Origin: Dryococelus australis
Lineage: Eukaryota; Arthropoda; Insecta; Phasmatodea; Phasmatidae
DNA length: 64,000 nt
Direction of reading: 5' to 3'
NCBI GenBank assembly: GCA_029891345.1
Contig: CM057009.1
Span: forward strand, 234,041,178-234,105,177
Part shown: in pieces, positions 12,331 to 23,187 of the stretch
How positions within the stretch are numbered: position 1 is the first letter of the stretch
How the letters are laid out: every line of letters starts with the position of its first letter
Program-made: the position numbers and the translations under genes
The notes under the pieces: model-generated
Databases searched by the model: none
Seen by the model: the letters and a program-made list of their open reading frames with translations, nothing else
Told to the model about the DNA's origin: nothing

Positions 12331-12520
12331 CCACATCTAACTCCTAAACCCAGCATCATGGCATCACACACAGATTATGTCCCCACACACCATTCAACAA
12401 GACCTATGCATATTAACCTAGCTAGCCACATCTAAACCCCTAAACCCAGCGTCATGGCATCACCCACAGATTATGTCCCCACACACCATTCAACCAGACC
12501 TATGCGTATTAACCTAGTTT
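12331..12520. repeat. Two-copy tandem duplication, period 95
   Basis: A 95-bp unit starting CCACATCTAA occurs at 12331 and again at 12426, with a few substitutions. It lies near the right end of the 4-kb insertion. Confidence 0.9.
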
Positions 12521-12720
12521 TGCTAGCCAGGTCATCCACATCCACAACTGGCATCCCGAATTTTGGCAACCGTAGTAGTGAAGTGGATAGAACTCCCTGG
12601 GCTGGAAACTATCTTGTTCCAGCTCACTCTGGGGTTTGACTCCCCTCTCCTCTGACGTGTCAGATAGGGCAGTCAGTGCCCTAACCCCTATCCCCTTAAT
12701 CCAAAGAGGAAGTACGCTCA

Positions 12721-13990
12721 TCAAAATCATATTCTCATAATGCCAAAATCCACCTAGTTATTCTTCCATGCAATAACTTCCATGGTCAGTTTGAACTTCT
12801 GTTGGTTTACCAAAAATGTAAGTTCTAAATTTTGATGTCGCAAAAACTGAACTCAGAAACTCCTTTTCTGTTATGGTATAGTTTAATTTGGCTGTGTTGA
12901 GAGCTCTGCTAGCAAAAACTATTGGTTTTTGTTCACCATCCTCATACTGAAAAAAACTGTTCCTACAGCATTGTCTGAAGCATTACAAGCAATGTAAAAT
13001 TTCTGGTCTAACTTTGGGTGATGCAAGATAACAGCTGATGCAAACTTTTGTTTTAATTTATCAAATGCCTGCTGTTGCTCTATTCTTCAAACCCAAGTTT
13101 TACCTTTCTGCATTAATTCTCTCAATGGTGAACAAGTTTCACTAAAGTTTGCTATGTATTTTCGGAAAAAATTAAAAAACCCTACCAAATGCTCAAGCTC
13201 TTTCCTATTTGAAGGCACTGGATAATTAATAATAGCCTTCACTTTCTCTGGGTCAATATTTATTCACTGGGGAGTGACAACATTGCCTAGAAAATTAATT
13301 TCCTTTACAAATTCTGACTTATCCAAATTAACTGTCTATCCCCTTCATGCAATTTCTTTACAACCATTTGCAACTGTAAACAATGTTCATTGAATTCTCT
13401 AGAAGCAATTAATATATCATCCACATACACAGTTGCAAATTCTAATAATTCAGGCCCCAATACCTGTTCTAGTCCTCTTATGAAATGAGTTACTGAAACA
13501 TTTAACCCAAATGGGAGGCGAGTAAACCAATATGGTGTTCCCTGTACTTTAAATGCAGTATATTTCATACTCTCTTCTTTTAATGGAATTTGCCAATAGG
13601 AAGTGACCAGGTCGATTTTTGGAAAATAGTGACAACCTTCAAATTTTTGCAATAATTCCTCCATGGGTGCAAGTGCTTCCCTGTCTGGTACCAAAATGGT
13701 GTTTAATTGTTTTGCATCTAAGCAGAGTGTCACATATCCATCTTTCTTTCTGACTACCACTGAAGGGTTAGAATACTCTGAAGTGTGCCTTTCAATTACT
13801 CGACACTTAATCATTCTTTGAATTTCCTTGTTTACAGCAGGTCAAACTGCATATGGTACTGTGTATGGCTTAACTGCAACAGGTTTGTGTTCTTTTACTA
13901 GTAACTCACATTCATACTGTTTTTTTAATCCTGTAAACATTGATAAAACCTGTCTTTCTGACTCAAGAACATTACTGATTGTATTTGCCA
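12721..13990 (-). pseudogene. Element A reverse transcriptase and RNase H
   Basis: The RT and most of the RNase H of a Ty3/gypsy Pol on the minus strand. An N-terminal segment at about 13815-13930 contains one stop. The main RT frame (13305-13814) reads VIERHTSEYSNPSVVVRKKDG, then the KIDLVTSYWQIPL palm motif, FTRLPFGLNVS and the catalytic VYVDDILIAS. The connection domain follows near 13060-13300 (LVGFFNFFRKYIANFS). RNase H at about 12721-13010 reads CNASDNAVGTVFFQ, where Asn (AAT) stands in place of the expected first catalytic Asp. It is broken by a few frameshifts and stops and cut by the 4-kb insertion at its distal end. Confidence 0.9.
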
Positions 13991-14229
13991 TATCTGAAGT
14001 AATTCCCCGACCTGCTTTGATACACCGAATTTTTTTTTGTATATTGTCATCACTCTTTGTTTCTTCAATTATTCTTTACTGTACCGGTTTTCAACCTCCT
14101 TGTTCTCCACAAAATGGAATTACTGTTTCACCCTCCATTATTTGTATTGTTTTATTTGCCTGGTTATAATAGCTTGATATTGTCTCAACCAATCAGATCC
14201 TATTACTGCCTCGATACTCAATCCCTTTA

Positions 14230-14425
14230 CTACCAAAAAACTTATCCAAAAACACTGCTGTCCAATGTTATTTCTATCATTACCTGTTTTTTTTTTAGAC
14301 TTTTATTTCTGACCCTTGTTGCTCCCACTATAGTTATATTTGAAACTGCAATACTAAGTAAATTGCACTTTCACTTCCAGAATCAATTAGTATGGGTTAT
14401 AGCATCTGCCCTTCCCCTGTGACTG
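14230..14425 (-). pseudogene. Element A aspartic protease relic
   Basis: The minus strand reads PILIDSGSESAIYLVL near 14360-14405, the LIDSG active-site motif of retroviral-type aspartic proteases, which process Gag-Pol. Frame breaks follow within 15 codons. Its position between Gag and RT is canonical. A plus-strand frame through this region is a shadow. Confidence 0.65.
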
Positions 14426-14601
14426 TCCCTATTATAATTAAATCAATTAATATGACCACTATCATTTTCTTGTTCTATTATTTTCCTATTAATTCTGATC
14501 CTGAATGAATTAAATTTTCAGTGGTTAAACCTGCAATTTGTGTGTCACAATTATTTTCTGACCATTTTACAGTAGTTGTAGCGGTAGGCCCTGGGCAGCA
14601 G

Positions 14602-14614
14602 CCCCCCCCCCCCC
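14602..14614. repeat. C13 homopolymer
   Basis: Thirteen consecutive C bases (G on the Gag strand). The length is likely to be unreliable in sequencing. Confidence 0.95.
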
Positions 14615-15391
14615 ACCAATTTCGTTTAAAGGTGGTGCTGAAGGTGATGGTCTGACCCTGAATATCTATTGTTCCTGTTATATCCCCAATTTTGTCTTAT
14701 ATATCTACTTCTTACATCCCTATTGTAATTACCTTGGTATCTCCTATTACCTCAGTAACGATTATTATTTCCACCTTGTTTATCATTATTTTCCTGTGCT
14801 ACTTGTTCCTGCCAGCTGTTTCCTGATCCTGTTTATAATTATTATCCTTTTGATACTGTTTATACTCACCATTCCTATAACCACTTTCCCACTCATATAG
14901 CCTATCGAAGGCCTCTAGAAGAGCCACCACTTCACTGACTTTGGTTGCGCGAGATCCAATAATACCATCTTGTACCCTAGCTGGGAAATGGTGTACTATG
15001 TGAGTAAGAAATCTTTCCTCTGCTATTGAAAAATCAAGGAATTTGGCCTGTAGGTGAAGAGAGTGTAAATATTTGGCCATGGGGACCCATGGCGAGTACT
15101 TTCCTGCAAATAAATATTGCACAAATTCATGCTGTTGAAATGTGCTCCAATACTTTTACAAAAAGACTGTTCGAACTTCCTAATATTTGTTCCACATTTG
15201 TTCGTGATTAGTAGCCCACTGTTTGGCTGCACCTTCTAACCTAGAGATGAACAAATTTAGTTTGTGTTCCTCAGAACATGCCATCTGCTTGACAGCCCTG
15301 TCACATTTTTTAATAAACTGTATTGCATGCATGTTGTAAGCTGCTATGCCATCAGTTAAGTGGTTTTTATGTTTGAAAAGCCTGCACTGTG

Positions 15392-15607
15392 ACAGCGTTT
15401 ATTTTTTATAAGTTGGTACACCGTTTTAGGCTTGCCTGTCTTTTGTTATGTCTGGTGTAGTATGGGTAACTTGACTTGTGAGTGCGTATATGTTAATAAC
15501 TAGTTTTCTTTTGTCTATGGCCGAATGAAGTATGTTAGTGGCGATTCTTGTGAATATCCTTCGTGAATGTACATTGTAGTTTTAACAAGACAGATGGTGT
15601 ATTATTC
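15392..15607. mobile_element. 216-bp insertion in Gag, CACTGTG duplication
   Basis: CACTGTG occurs at 15385-15391 and 15608-15614. Removing the intervening block lets the Gag frame on the minus strand run on into RLFKHKNHLTDG, as capsids of this type do. I see no terminal inverted repeats, poly-A tail or tRNA promoter, so the class of the insert is unknown. Confidence 0.55.
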
Positions 15608-16180
15608 CACTGTGCCTTAATATGAGCAACAATGCACACCCCTCTCATTGCCATACAATCTAGGTACCATTTTTTCAATAGTATTAACATCATAGTCAGT
15701 GAGGCTAATATGACTACATTCTAACACTCGTCTGTCGCTTTGTCCGGAATTGACTACTGGTAAAATTTCTTCAGTTATCTGAGCCTTGATTACTTCTAAC
15801 CTTCCCTCCAACTGCTGTTCTAATTCCTTTACCTGTTCTCCTACCTTTTGGACAATATTCTCAACTGTATTTGTTTTATAGTTTACTGACTGAAAATTTG
15901 TATCAATATTTTGGAATTCTTTTTGTATATTTCCCTGATATTCTATAATTTCCTGTCTTGTTACAGTTGTTTCCTTTACTTTACTGTTATAATTATATAG
16001 TATGGTAATTCTACCAATTCCAGTTACCTGTTCTTTCAAAATTACAACAGATTGTTTATTTTCTGTGAATTTGAATTTAAGCTCTAATTCTTGTGTTTTT
16101 TCACTAGTTTTAATCCCAAACTATTTTATCTGTTACTTAGTTTCATGTATCCTATTTTCACACTGAATTGTCATTTGTAG

Positions 16181-16207
16181 CCCCCCCCCCCCCCCCCCCC
16201 CCCCCCC
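16181..16207. repeat. C27 homopolymer
   Basis: Twenty-seven consecutive C bases in the Gag coiled-coil region. It is an unusually long G/C homopolymer for such an AT-rich sequence. Confidence 0.97.
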
Positions 16208-16780
16208 AATTTTCTAGCCTGTTTCCCAATTCCGCGATTTTCTTTTCACTCTTTTCTACCTGTTGCCTAATTTGTCCTAACTCTTGTTTAACCCCTTATT
16301 CGGTTGCCCCATTTTCCTGTTTAAGTTCCTGCATTCCTTGCTCAGTATGCCTACTTTGTTCTTTAACTTCCTGAAACTTATTTTTCATTAAACTTATGAA
16401 CAGGCCTATTTTATCACTTTAATCAGGCATTTACTGATTTTCCCTATTGGTATTACCAAAGCCTAAACCTGGTGGGCTCTCTTCTACATCAACTAAATTT
16501 ACGTCTGTTTCATGATTTAACAAATTAGCAAAACCAAAAAATTCCTCTCCCTCAATAACTTGCTCTTCCCCTCTGGCAGCCATTCTGAATGATACTCTAC
16601 AAATACAATATTTTTAATTTCTTTGTATGAATACATAAATACACAAACTGAAGGTGAAGTTACTTGTTGACGTCTTCCTTGGCGAGTTTCCAGTCATGAA
16701 GTTATGTATAAATACCTTTGTACTGGAACTAGTAATGCAACTCAGCTAAGTTCAGTTGGAATACACACGAGATATAAAAG

Positions 16781-17367
16781 TGCCCCATATTAAATTTAAA
16801 AAAAATGAATTTAAGTTTCAGATTAATTCTTCAATTTTATTATTTTTAAATTTTGCAGATAACAGTTTCACAATCTTCCAGAAATGTAGATTCATACACT
16901 GTTAGTTCAGAGAGACTACCAAAAAGCGATACAGTAATTCAGGACTAAAAATGTCACTTCAAAGCTCACATCGCAAGGAAAATTTACGAAGGCAGGAGGG
17001 ACAAAACTTTCCCCACTGATGCCCTGTCCACCACCCACACCAGAAGAAAGAATTTCGTAGAATAAAGTTTTCGGCCGAAAGTACCAGAAGTTACATTACA
17101 CAAAAGAGACTATGGTCACGGGCGCTGGCTGGTTTGGGTTAAATTGTTTTGCCCCGATCCTTTCTCCTCACGGTCTTGTATTCATTTGCTACAGAGCTCC
17201 GGGACCTTGGAGGGCAGCTAGGCACATGACTATCTTCTCTCTTAGCTAATTGATCTAACAATAAGATTTGGCCGGGGATCACCTCCTACTACTGGCCAAA
17301 ACAAACTACGTCTCAGCTAACTTCCCAAAACCAAAACTGCAAAATATAAATATATTGCAATGTTACA
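16781..17367 (-). repeat. Right LTR (5' LTR) of element A
   Basis: A 587-bp direct repeat of 2692-3263, lying about 200 bases upstream of the element A Gag start on the minus strand. On that strand it begins TGTAACATTGCAATATA, carries AATAAA near its 3' end (plus-strand 16832-16841) and ends at GGGGCA. Thus it has TG...CA ends and a polyadenylation signal in the right place. Directly to its right begins the envelope-like fragment. Confidence 0.6.
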
Positions 17368-17950
17368 ATTGGCCTTGGAAGAAAATTTATAAAAACTGTA
17401 TTTGGCACCTTAGATAATGATGATCTTACCTTCCTGGAACAATGCCTAAACTCTTTGCAAAACAGTCAAGATGATATTTCTACTAATGTGGATATTTCTA
17501 CTAATGTGGCAAACCGAATTATACTAATAAAAAATCTGGAGGACTGAATGATTAAGAATAACTGTTACAACAAAAAATTAGGTCAACTGTATCTTGGTCA
17601 CTACAACAACTTGTATCATAACCTTTCTTTTGCTCTTCATGACATCCTTGATGGTGATTATTTTAAGTTTCAGAACTGATTTGAATGGTATGTTACTCCA
17701 ATTAAGTGAAGCCCTTACAAATGCTAGACTAGAAATTTTTGATCTCTGTCATGCTTCAGAAACAAGTGTACATGGCAAATTGAATAAAACATTGTTAAGT
17801 GCCTATTTCTTTTTGAACATTTTCAAACACATTCAACAGCTCATTACTCTGCCAGTTTATACTATAGCACCAGTTGTACATGAAAATTTATATAGTCCAT
17901 TCTTGATTAGAAGCAACTCAGGAAAATCAACCTTTGAAAAATCACTCTAG
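17368..17950 (+). pseudogene. F-type envelope (errantivirus-like) fragment
   Basis: The relic of a retroelement envelope fusion protein related to those of insect errantiviruses and baculovirus F proteins. The frame starting at 17368 reads GLGRKFIKTVFGTLDNDD, the fusion-peptide-like opening of the membrane-anchored subunit. An Asn/Gln-rich helical stretch follows, with a stop near 17545. In another frame, at 17594-17950, LLQLSEALTNARLEIFD and IQQLITLPVYT match the later helical part of such proteins. The upstream subunit and cleavage site are absent because similarity begins at the LTR edge. No transmembrane end is recognisable. At least one stop and one frame change make it non-functional. 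Confidence 0.55.
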
Positions 17951-18119
17951 GCAAAACATGTCAACCTGTTTTTTTTCAATAACCTATATATTTTACAAAT
18001 ATATAACACTATGGTTAACTTTAGAGTACTGTATTATTGAAGAAATAAAACTTTACCTTAATATCTTCTGTAACTTGTAATATTTATTTATTTTTCAATA
18101 TGAATTATCAACAGCAAGA
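17951..18119. other. AT-rich spacer
   Basis: A short AT-rich stretch with AATAAA at about 18041. It may be the decayed end of the envelope-bearing element. Nothing else is visible. Confidence 0.3.
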
Positions 18120-18620
18120 GCAGCGACGTATTGACAACGGCCGGTAAGAAATCGTTCACAGTTAAAATATTATTTTAACCTAGTTTTTTAGTATATTATT
18201 TATAAATTAAACGGTACCTACTTAAATATTTAGGCAGCCCCGATGGCAACATATCTTATTTTTACAGTTTAAAATAACAGCGGAAAATATTGTGAATAGG
18301 CCGTAATGGTACGGTGTTGTTTTATCGAGCGAGAGCAATTTTGAAGCAACTGTCTGCTGAGCGAGTTTTGTCACTCTTTCTCTGTCTTTGTCTCTTTCCA
18401 ACTCGGGAAGTGTCACTTCGCTAGTACGCGGAAAATTGTACACGTTTTCAATTTTAGCATATTTCATACTTACTACAGTAAAATAATGATTTTTGAACGT
18501 GTAATTTACAACTTAAAAGAGATTTTAATGTTTGAATACTTATTTTAATATATTTAGATATGATGGCAGGGCAGAAAAAAGTGAAGTTGGCAGACATGGT
18601 GAGACCATGACATGGCGTGT
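18120..18620 (+). promoter_or_regulatory. CpG-richer patch with possible 5' exon
   Basis: CpG dinucleotides are visibly denser here than in the surrounding AT-rich DNA. A candidate leader exon ends at AACGGCCG|GTAAGA (near 18143). A candidate acceptor (TTTTAATATATTTAG, ending near 18556) is followed by ATGATGGCAGGGCAG, encoding MMAGQKKVKLADM, and then a GTGAGA donor. That would make a plus-strand gene start with a tiny first coding exon. I do not recognise the peptide and found no continuing exon. Confidence 0.25.
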
Positions 18621-18945
18621 TGCTGTTTTACCAAACAAAGCGTTAATTATACTTACTCCGAAAAACACTTCAAATTACCACATCACATTTATAGACATTG
18701 TGTTTTTTAAACCTACGTTAGCAAGTTACGATGTTGTGATAAATCTGTGTTTCTGCGGCAGTAATAAATATACTGTTACAGTGTGTTTCGTTAATCGCTG
18801 CATGTGAAATAGCGTGGCATGTCTGTTTGGTGATAGTTACACTGGATCTGTGTGTGTGTTATTTCAAATATTTGATGTGAACATTTATACGTTGTAAATT
18901 AGAACTGTTTTTATGACAAAGTTATTTATTTACATCCACGTATGT

Positions 18946-19143
18946 TTATTTATCACAACATTGTACCTTTGCCCAGGGTGTTTGAAACACAGTCATGTAA
19001 CCTGATTTACCACCAATCCCAACAAAATAACCAAGCCCAGGCCCAATAAATTTCAATAAACCTAATACACAGTAAGTAGCAATACATATAAATATGAGTG
19101 GAATAAAAGTTACGGTAGGCTTATTTGAGTGCATGTTCACCAC
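18946..19143 (-). CDS. Small putative membrane protein, unrecognised
   Basis: A complete 65-codon frame on the minus strand. A short polar N-terminus (MVNMHSNKPTV) is followed by a strongly hydrophobic stretch (TFIPLIFICIATYCVLGLL) and a Gly-rich segment (GPGLGYFVGIGGKSGY). The layout resembles a small single-pass membrane protein. It lies 0.4 kb from the CpG-richer patch and is not overlapped by a transposon that I recognise. I have no homologue to name, and an AT-rich genome can produce such a frame by chance. Confidence 0.25.
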   Translation of the reverse strand: MVNMHSNKPTVTFIPLIFICIATYCVLGLLKFIGPGLGYFVGIGGKSGYMTVFQTPWAKVQCCDK

Positions 19144-19264
19144 TATATTTTAAGTTTCTATAACAAAAAATGAGCAACACGAGATGCGTGCTTGATTTTA
19201 ATGTTGCTTTTTCGTTGAACTGTCTATTTCTTCATTATTCGAACTGAGGCCATCCTTTTAAAGA

Positions 19265-19625
19265 AATAACCCAACACATATTAATAATAAAACGTTAAAA
19301 ACTAAAGTTCATTACCCCGCAGTTGTAACAGTGTTTAATATAGTCGCTGCAAAATATTAACGTGCATTACATGTAATGTGCTATGTTGTGGAAAACAAAT
19401 ATGTTAATGTAATGTAATCGTAAGAACTACCGTTAATTCAGGCATTTTTGAAACATCATAAAGCTGACCTAAACAATGTTATAGGCATATATTGTGAATA
19501 TTCGTACAAAATGGTTTTTGAAATAGACCTAAGACAGAATTCTTTGAAAAGATGTAAACAGTAAACAACACATTTGACAGGTATAAAAATAGAAGTCACA
19601 TTTCAATGTTTATTTTTAGGCCTAA
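19265..19625 (+). repeat. Interspersed repeat, copy 1
   Basis: This stretch matches 52625-52925 in the same order. Shared blocks include CCAACACATAT near the start, CATAATGGTTTTTGAAA (AAATGGTTTTTGAAA here), AACAGTAAACAA and CATTTGACAG. The copies differ by indels. No coding potential or terminal repeats were seen, so it looks like an old non-autonomous element. Confidence 0.65.
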
Positions 19626-22600
19626 CGAAAGTATACAAACACATGTACACACACAATGGCATGCAAACATTGATTTTGACAGATGCTACATGGCTGTCAC
19701 ATGGCAATGTTTGCTTACATTTGGCAGGAGGATACGAAACGGGCCTGCAAGTAGATATTTAGCAGGGCTCCAAGAAAGTTGCTTCCAATGGGGAATGGAC
19801 TATATATGTTTTATGGTTTAAGTGAAGTTCACGTAATTATCTACAGTTATTTTCTTAATGTTGTTGTTAACATTCCCTTGACTGATAAGGATAATGTGTT
19901 TGAGAAATATCATTTTTTTCCCAGTATCCTTCTTGTATTCTCAATTTAACAGATATCTGTTACTTAATGTTCATGAATTTTTATTGTCAGTTTGGATTGT
20001 TAACATTTTGCAACTGTTAACCATAATTCTTTTATGAATTGCAATACTCATGGCATCACCCTCTGTCCTGTATCTTTTCCTTTCTTTGATGCGCACACAG
20101 ACAACTGTGAATCTAACCCATTTACCAGTGGCGTGTAGTAGTGAGTTATTTTACAGGGTAAGCAGTATAATAGTCCCACATATATGAGTGTTTAAGATAA
20201 CATTTACTAGTGGCTGGCTGTGGTGCCATTTTCTATTTCTACTAAGAAACAGAACTTCCAGCTTTGCTTACCCTCCACAAGTATTTACAGTTTTATAATA
20301 CCTAACATTACTCATAAAAACGGAAACAAAATTAATGTAATAATAATTAAACTGAATATTATTTAGAGAGAATATTACAAATGATAAGAAAACTCCCGTT
20401 CTTCCGAACACTTTCATCCACTTTCCAAGGAAAAATGAGGACTTGAGGACGCACACAGAACAACTGCTTACCCTGCCAAAGGAATGCAGCAGGGTTAACT
20501 CTCTTGCGAGTTTGATTCATTGCTAGTCACTCCAGTTTGTGGAAATAAATACTAGATAGCAGCACTATGCGTGTACAGTATGAGAGATATGAAAACTTTG
20601 TTTCTCGAATCGGAAACGGTACACTCAGAATTAAATGTGTTTAAATTTAAAGTTAAGGTTAAAACTCTATAAATGGTCAAACATTTCCAATATGTATACA
20701 GTAATAATTGCGTACCTTGCGTCTATGGAATGAACATCACTGCCGTTTACTGCAAGGTCATATTTTAAATTTTGTGATAAATCTGTTATCAGTTTGAAAG
20801 TCCACTTTTTACGCAAAACTAGTTCTCATTAGCTATATGCTTAAAATGCCACCATTGATGTTACTTTATTGCACAGATCTACTACAGAAACCTTTTCCCC
20901 TTTTACTCTTGCTTTTCAGGTGGTGGTTTAATTAATCATGCTTCTTATAGTGACATTATGAGCCCCCTTTTTTTACAGACTTTTGGATCTTGTGAATTCT
21001 GCTCTTCACTATAACCTTTCCTGCCCGTCATCAAGGTTCCGAAACTAGTAGCTAACTCTCCCATGTCAATTTTTCTCTTTTGCTTAACATCACCATGAAT
21101 GACTGCTTGTTTAGATTAGATATCTTTTGGCTTCTCACCTCTAGTACTGCTTCAAGGATGTCCTGCATCCTCCTTCGCCCACCAACCTGTCTGTCAACCT
21201 AAATTCTATTTGCCATTTATCGTACCTTGTATTGCTGGTTTTTTTTGTAATGCATTTTTGGTTTAAAAATCTATAAATTTTGTATTAAGGCAGGATCCCA
21301 CACCTTCTGCCCAACTGATCTTGTTCCAGAAGAATGTGTATTGTTCCTTTACTACTACATCTACTTATAATGTCATTTTTAAATCATTTTTTGTGTTTAA
21401 ATGTAATTTACTAATTTAGTGTGTGTTATGTGTGTCAGTGATTTGCGCACACCTAACCACGGCCTTGTTTATGTGCGGAGTGTGTGCCATTTTTTTGCAC
21501 TCAATTTTTAACTGTTTTTAGTAATTTTGTATTCCCTTTCTGGGAATGTGTGTGTGTGTATGTATGTATGTGTACACACACACGGCAAAGCTTTTTGTGT
21601 TCTTTTCCGCACCTAATTTTTTGCATATTTTTATGTAAAGCAAAGTTAAGTGATTTGTTTTGGGTACTGTTTCTGCAATTTATTCATTAATAAGCTGTGA
21701 TTGTGCTACTTTTCATATTACTATCTCATCCAAGTGAAATTTTTTTGTTAGTATTCCTACCAAACGAAATAAAAAATGTTTAAATAACTGTAAATTATTA
21801 TTTGTTATAATATATTCGTTTGTGACTTTTGTATTAAAATTAATTTACAGTTTATTCTAATTATTTAGTATTATAATGATTAAAATACTTTTATAAGATA
21901 TTTCAGGTATAAATGTAAAATACTGCATAATCGATTATATCTATGACTTTCTGAAACGACCCAATACCACTTAGTTTTTCAGAACACACGCCACTTCCTT
22001 TCTTCTTCACCTATCTCTTGATGGCATGACAAAAAAGTAAAATTAACTTTGGCTTCTTCTGTTAATTATGGTGTAATCACATCATATATGCCACGTTAGG
22101 TGAATTATTAACCTTGTGTACTTTTTGTTACCCCTTATTTTATATTTTTGTGGCCATACCTATTTATTTGGTGTGTTAATTGTGTTGTCTAGCAGTCGGC
22201 ACTGCCGAGCTAACTGATGCAGGCCTGAAATCTTTGTACTGCCTTGCTGTCGAGGAGTGCTAATTCCTTTTTGATGCAGTCTTGCATGTTCTTTATGACT
22301 TAACTTCCAGTCGGCATAGGCAAGAGTAATGTCCCAAGATGGGCTAAATTCCAGGATCGTCTTACCACAGGCCATTATTATTTTTTTAATGTTTTGGCAT
22401 GTGCATGGAAGCTGGTTGACGGTTGCGATTGTGGAACATTTCAAATTTATTTATCCTCAACATTTAACATAAATCCTTTTGGTATCACCTAAACATATTT
22501 TTTTATTATTCTATCTGAAAGAGTTCCATTAATCACAAAGGTCACTATGAGTTGCTTATCCTAAGGAAAAATTTTATTTCCTTATATTTTCACATTTCAA

Positions 22601-22853
22601 AGTTCCAATTAATCACGAAGGCATTACCTAAGAAAGTGTTATTTTCTAAAATTTTCAAGATCAAATTCTTTTTTACACTTGGGACTCCAGTTAAGATTTA
22701 GTAACTTCTTGATAAAAAAGAAAAAAAAAGAAAAAGGAATAATGATAAGTATTATGATGTAAAGGTGTAATGTAAAGGAGTAGATTCTTTATAATGGTAT
22801 TAATATTTTGATAATACAAGCTTGTTGTTGTTTTATTTATAAAAAAAAAGGGA
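19626..22853. other. No recognised gene
   Basis: Over 3 kb of AT-rich sequence. It contains a GT/ATGT simple repeat at about 21547-21582 and a minus-strand frame at 22160-22444 (94 codons) with no motif I can place. Other short frames look random. I see no transposase, RT or convincing splice-bounded exon. Confidence 0.4.
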
Positions 22854-23187
22854 TGTTATTTGTGAACAACTAGTTTGGAGCTTAAATAAATATTTTGTTG
22901 TCAACTGAGATAAGTTTCTAGAGTGATTAAAAAATTAATTCATTAATATTTACTAGCTCTCCAAAAAAAGGATCACATTATTGGTACAAGTATTAATTAT
23001 TATTTTCACTTCACTATTATGCATGTGTAATGGGTGCCGGGATGCGAACTCTGGTTTGGCCTAAGGAATCTAATTTTCTTTGAGGTGACCTCAATACATC
23101 TATATCCTCTGAGCTTTCTACTAGTGGCATGCTCGGGGTTATATCCACTACTGCTTTTCTAACATTTGAGTGGAGGTAGCCCCAGCA
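22854..23187 (+). repeat. Second copy of the T1 LTR
   Basis: It begins TGTTATTTGTGAACAAC. From 22973 on it aligns with 1-216 of this window, including CACTTCACTATT, GCATGTGTAATG and TTTGAGTGGA. Similarity ends at CAGCATC in both copies. Depending on where the LTR ends (about 23164 or 23187), this is a solo LTR or a 5' LTR with its primer-binding site and the rest lost. No target duplication was seen. Confidence 0.65.

Larger units (their letters stand above)
8659..12720. mobile_element. 4.06-kb insertion in element A, TCAAA target duplication
   Basis: This block separates two halves of one RNase H reading. The right half ends WILAL-EYDF at about 12721-12755, and the left half resumes LNI-YVPGKTQVVADA at about 8610-8657. 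Both junctions carry TCAAA (8654-8658 and 12721-12725), consistent with a 5-bp target duplication. The block is less AT-rich than its surroundings and contains an LTR-like unit (10232-10957), a TATA box at 9157-9164 and two tandem duplications. No coding motif for RT, integrase or transposase was found in it. It could be a non-autonomous LTR derivative or several nested insertions. Confidence 0.7.
14600..16583 (-). pseudogene. Element A Gag relic
   Basis: The structural capsid gene of element A. The start ATG at 16581-16583 opens MAARGEEQVIEGEEFFGF, an acidic N-terminus. The 15617-16039 frame is a heptad-rich coiled coil (ENIVQKVGEQVKELEQQLEG). The capsid region at 14799-15370 reads KHKNHLTDGIAAYNM, RLEGAAKQWATNHEQMW, then FAGKYSP and IVHHFPARVQDGI, typical of insect gypsy capsids. 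A basic Asn/Arg/Tyr-rich tail follows (about 14640-14860) and probably binds nucleic acid. Poly-C runs at 14602-14614 and 16181-16207 disrupt the frame. The 15392-15607 insertion splits it. Confidence 0.75.

Noticed and set aside
13828-14422. Plus-strand ORFs of 113 and 121 codons, hydrophobic
   Set aside because: They are shadows of the element A RT N-terminus and protease on the minus strand.
22160-22444. 94-codon minus-strand ORF as a host gene
   Set aside because: No domain, no splice or promoter context, and composition no different from neighbouring non-coding DNA.
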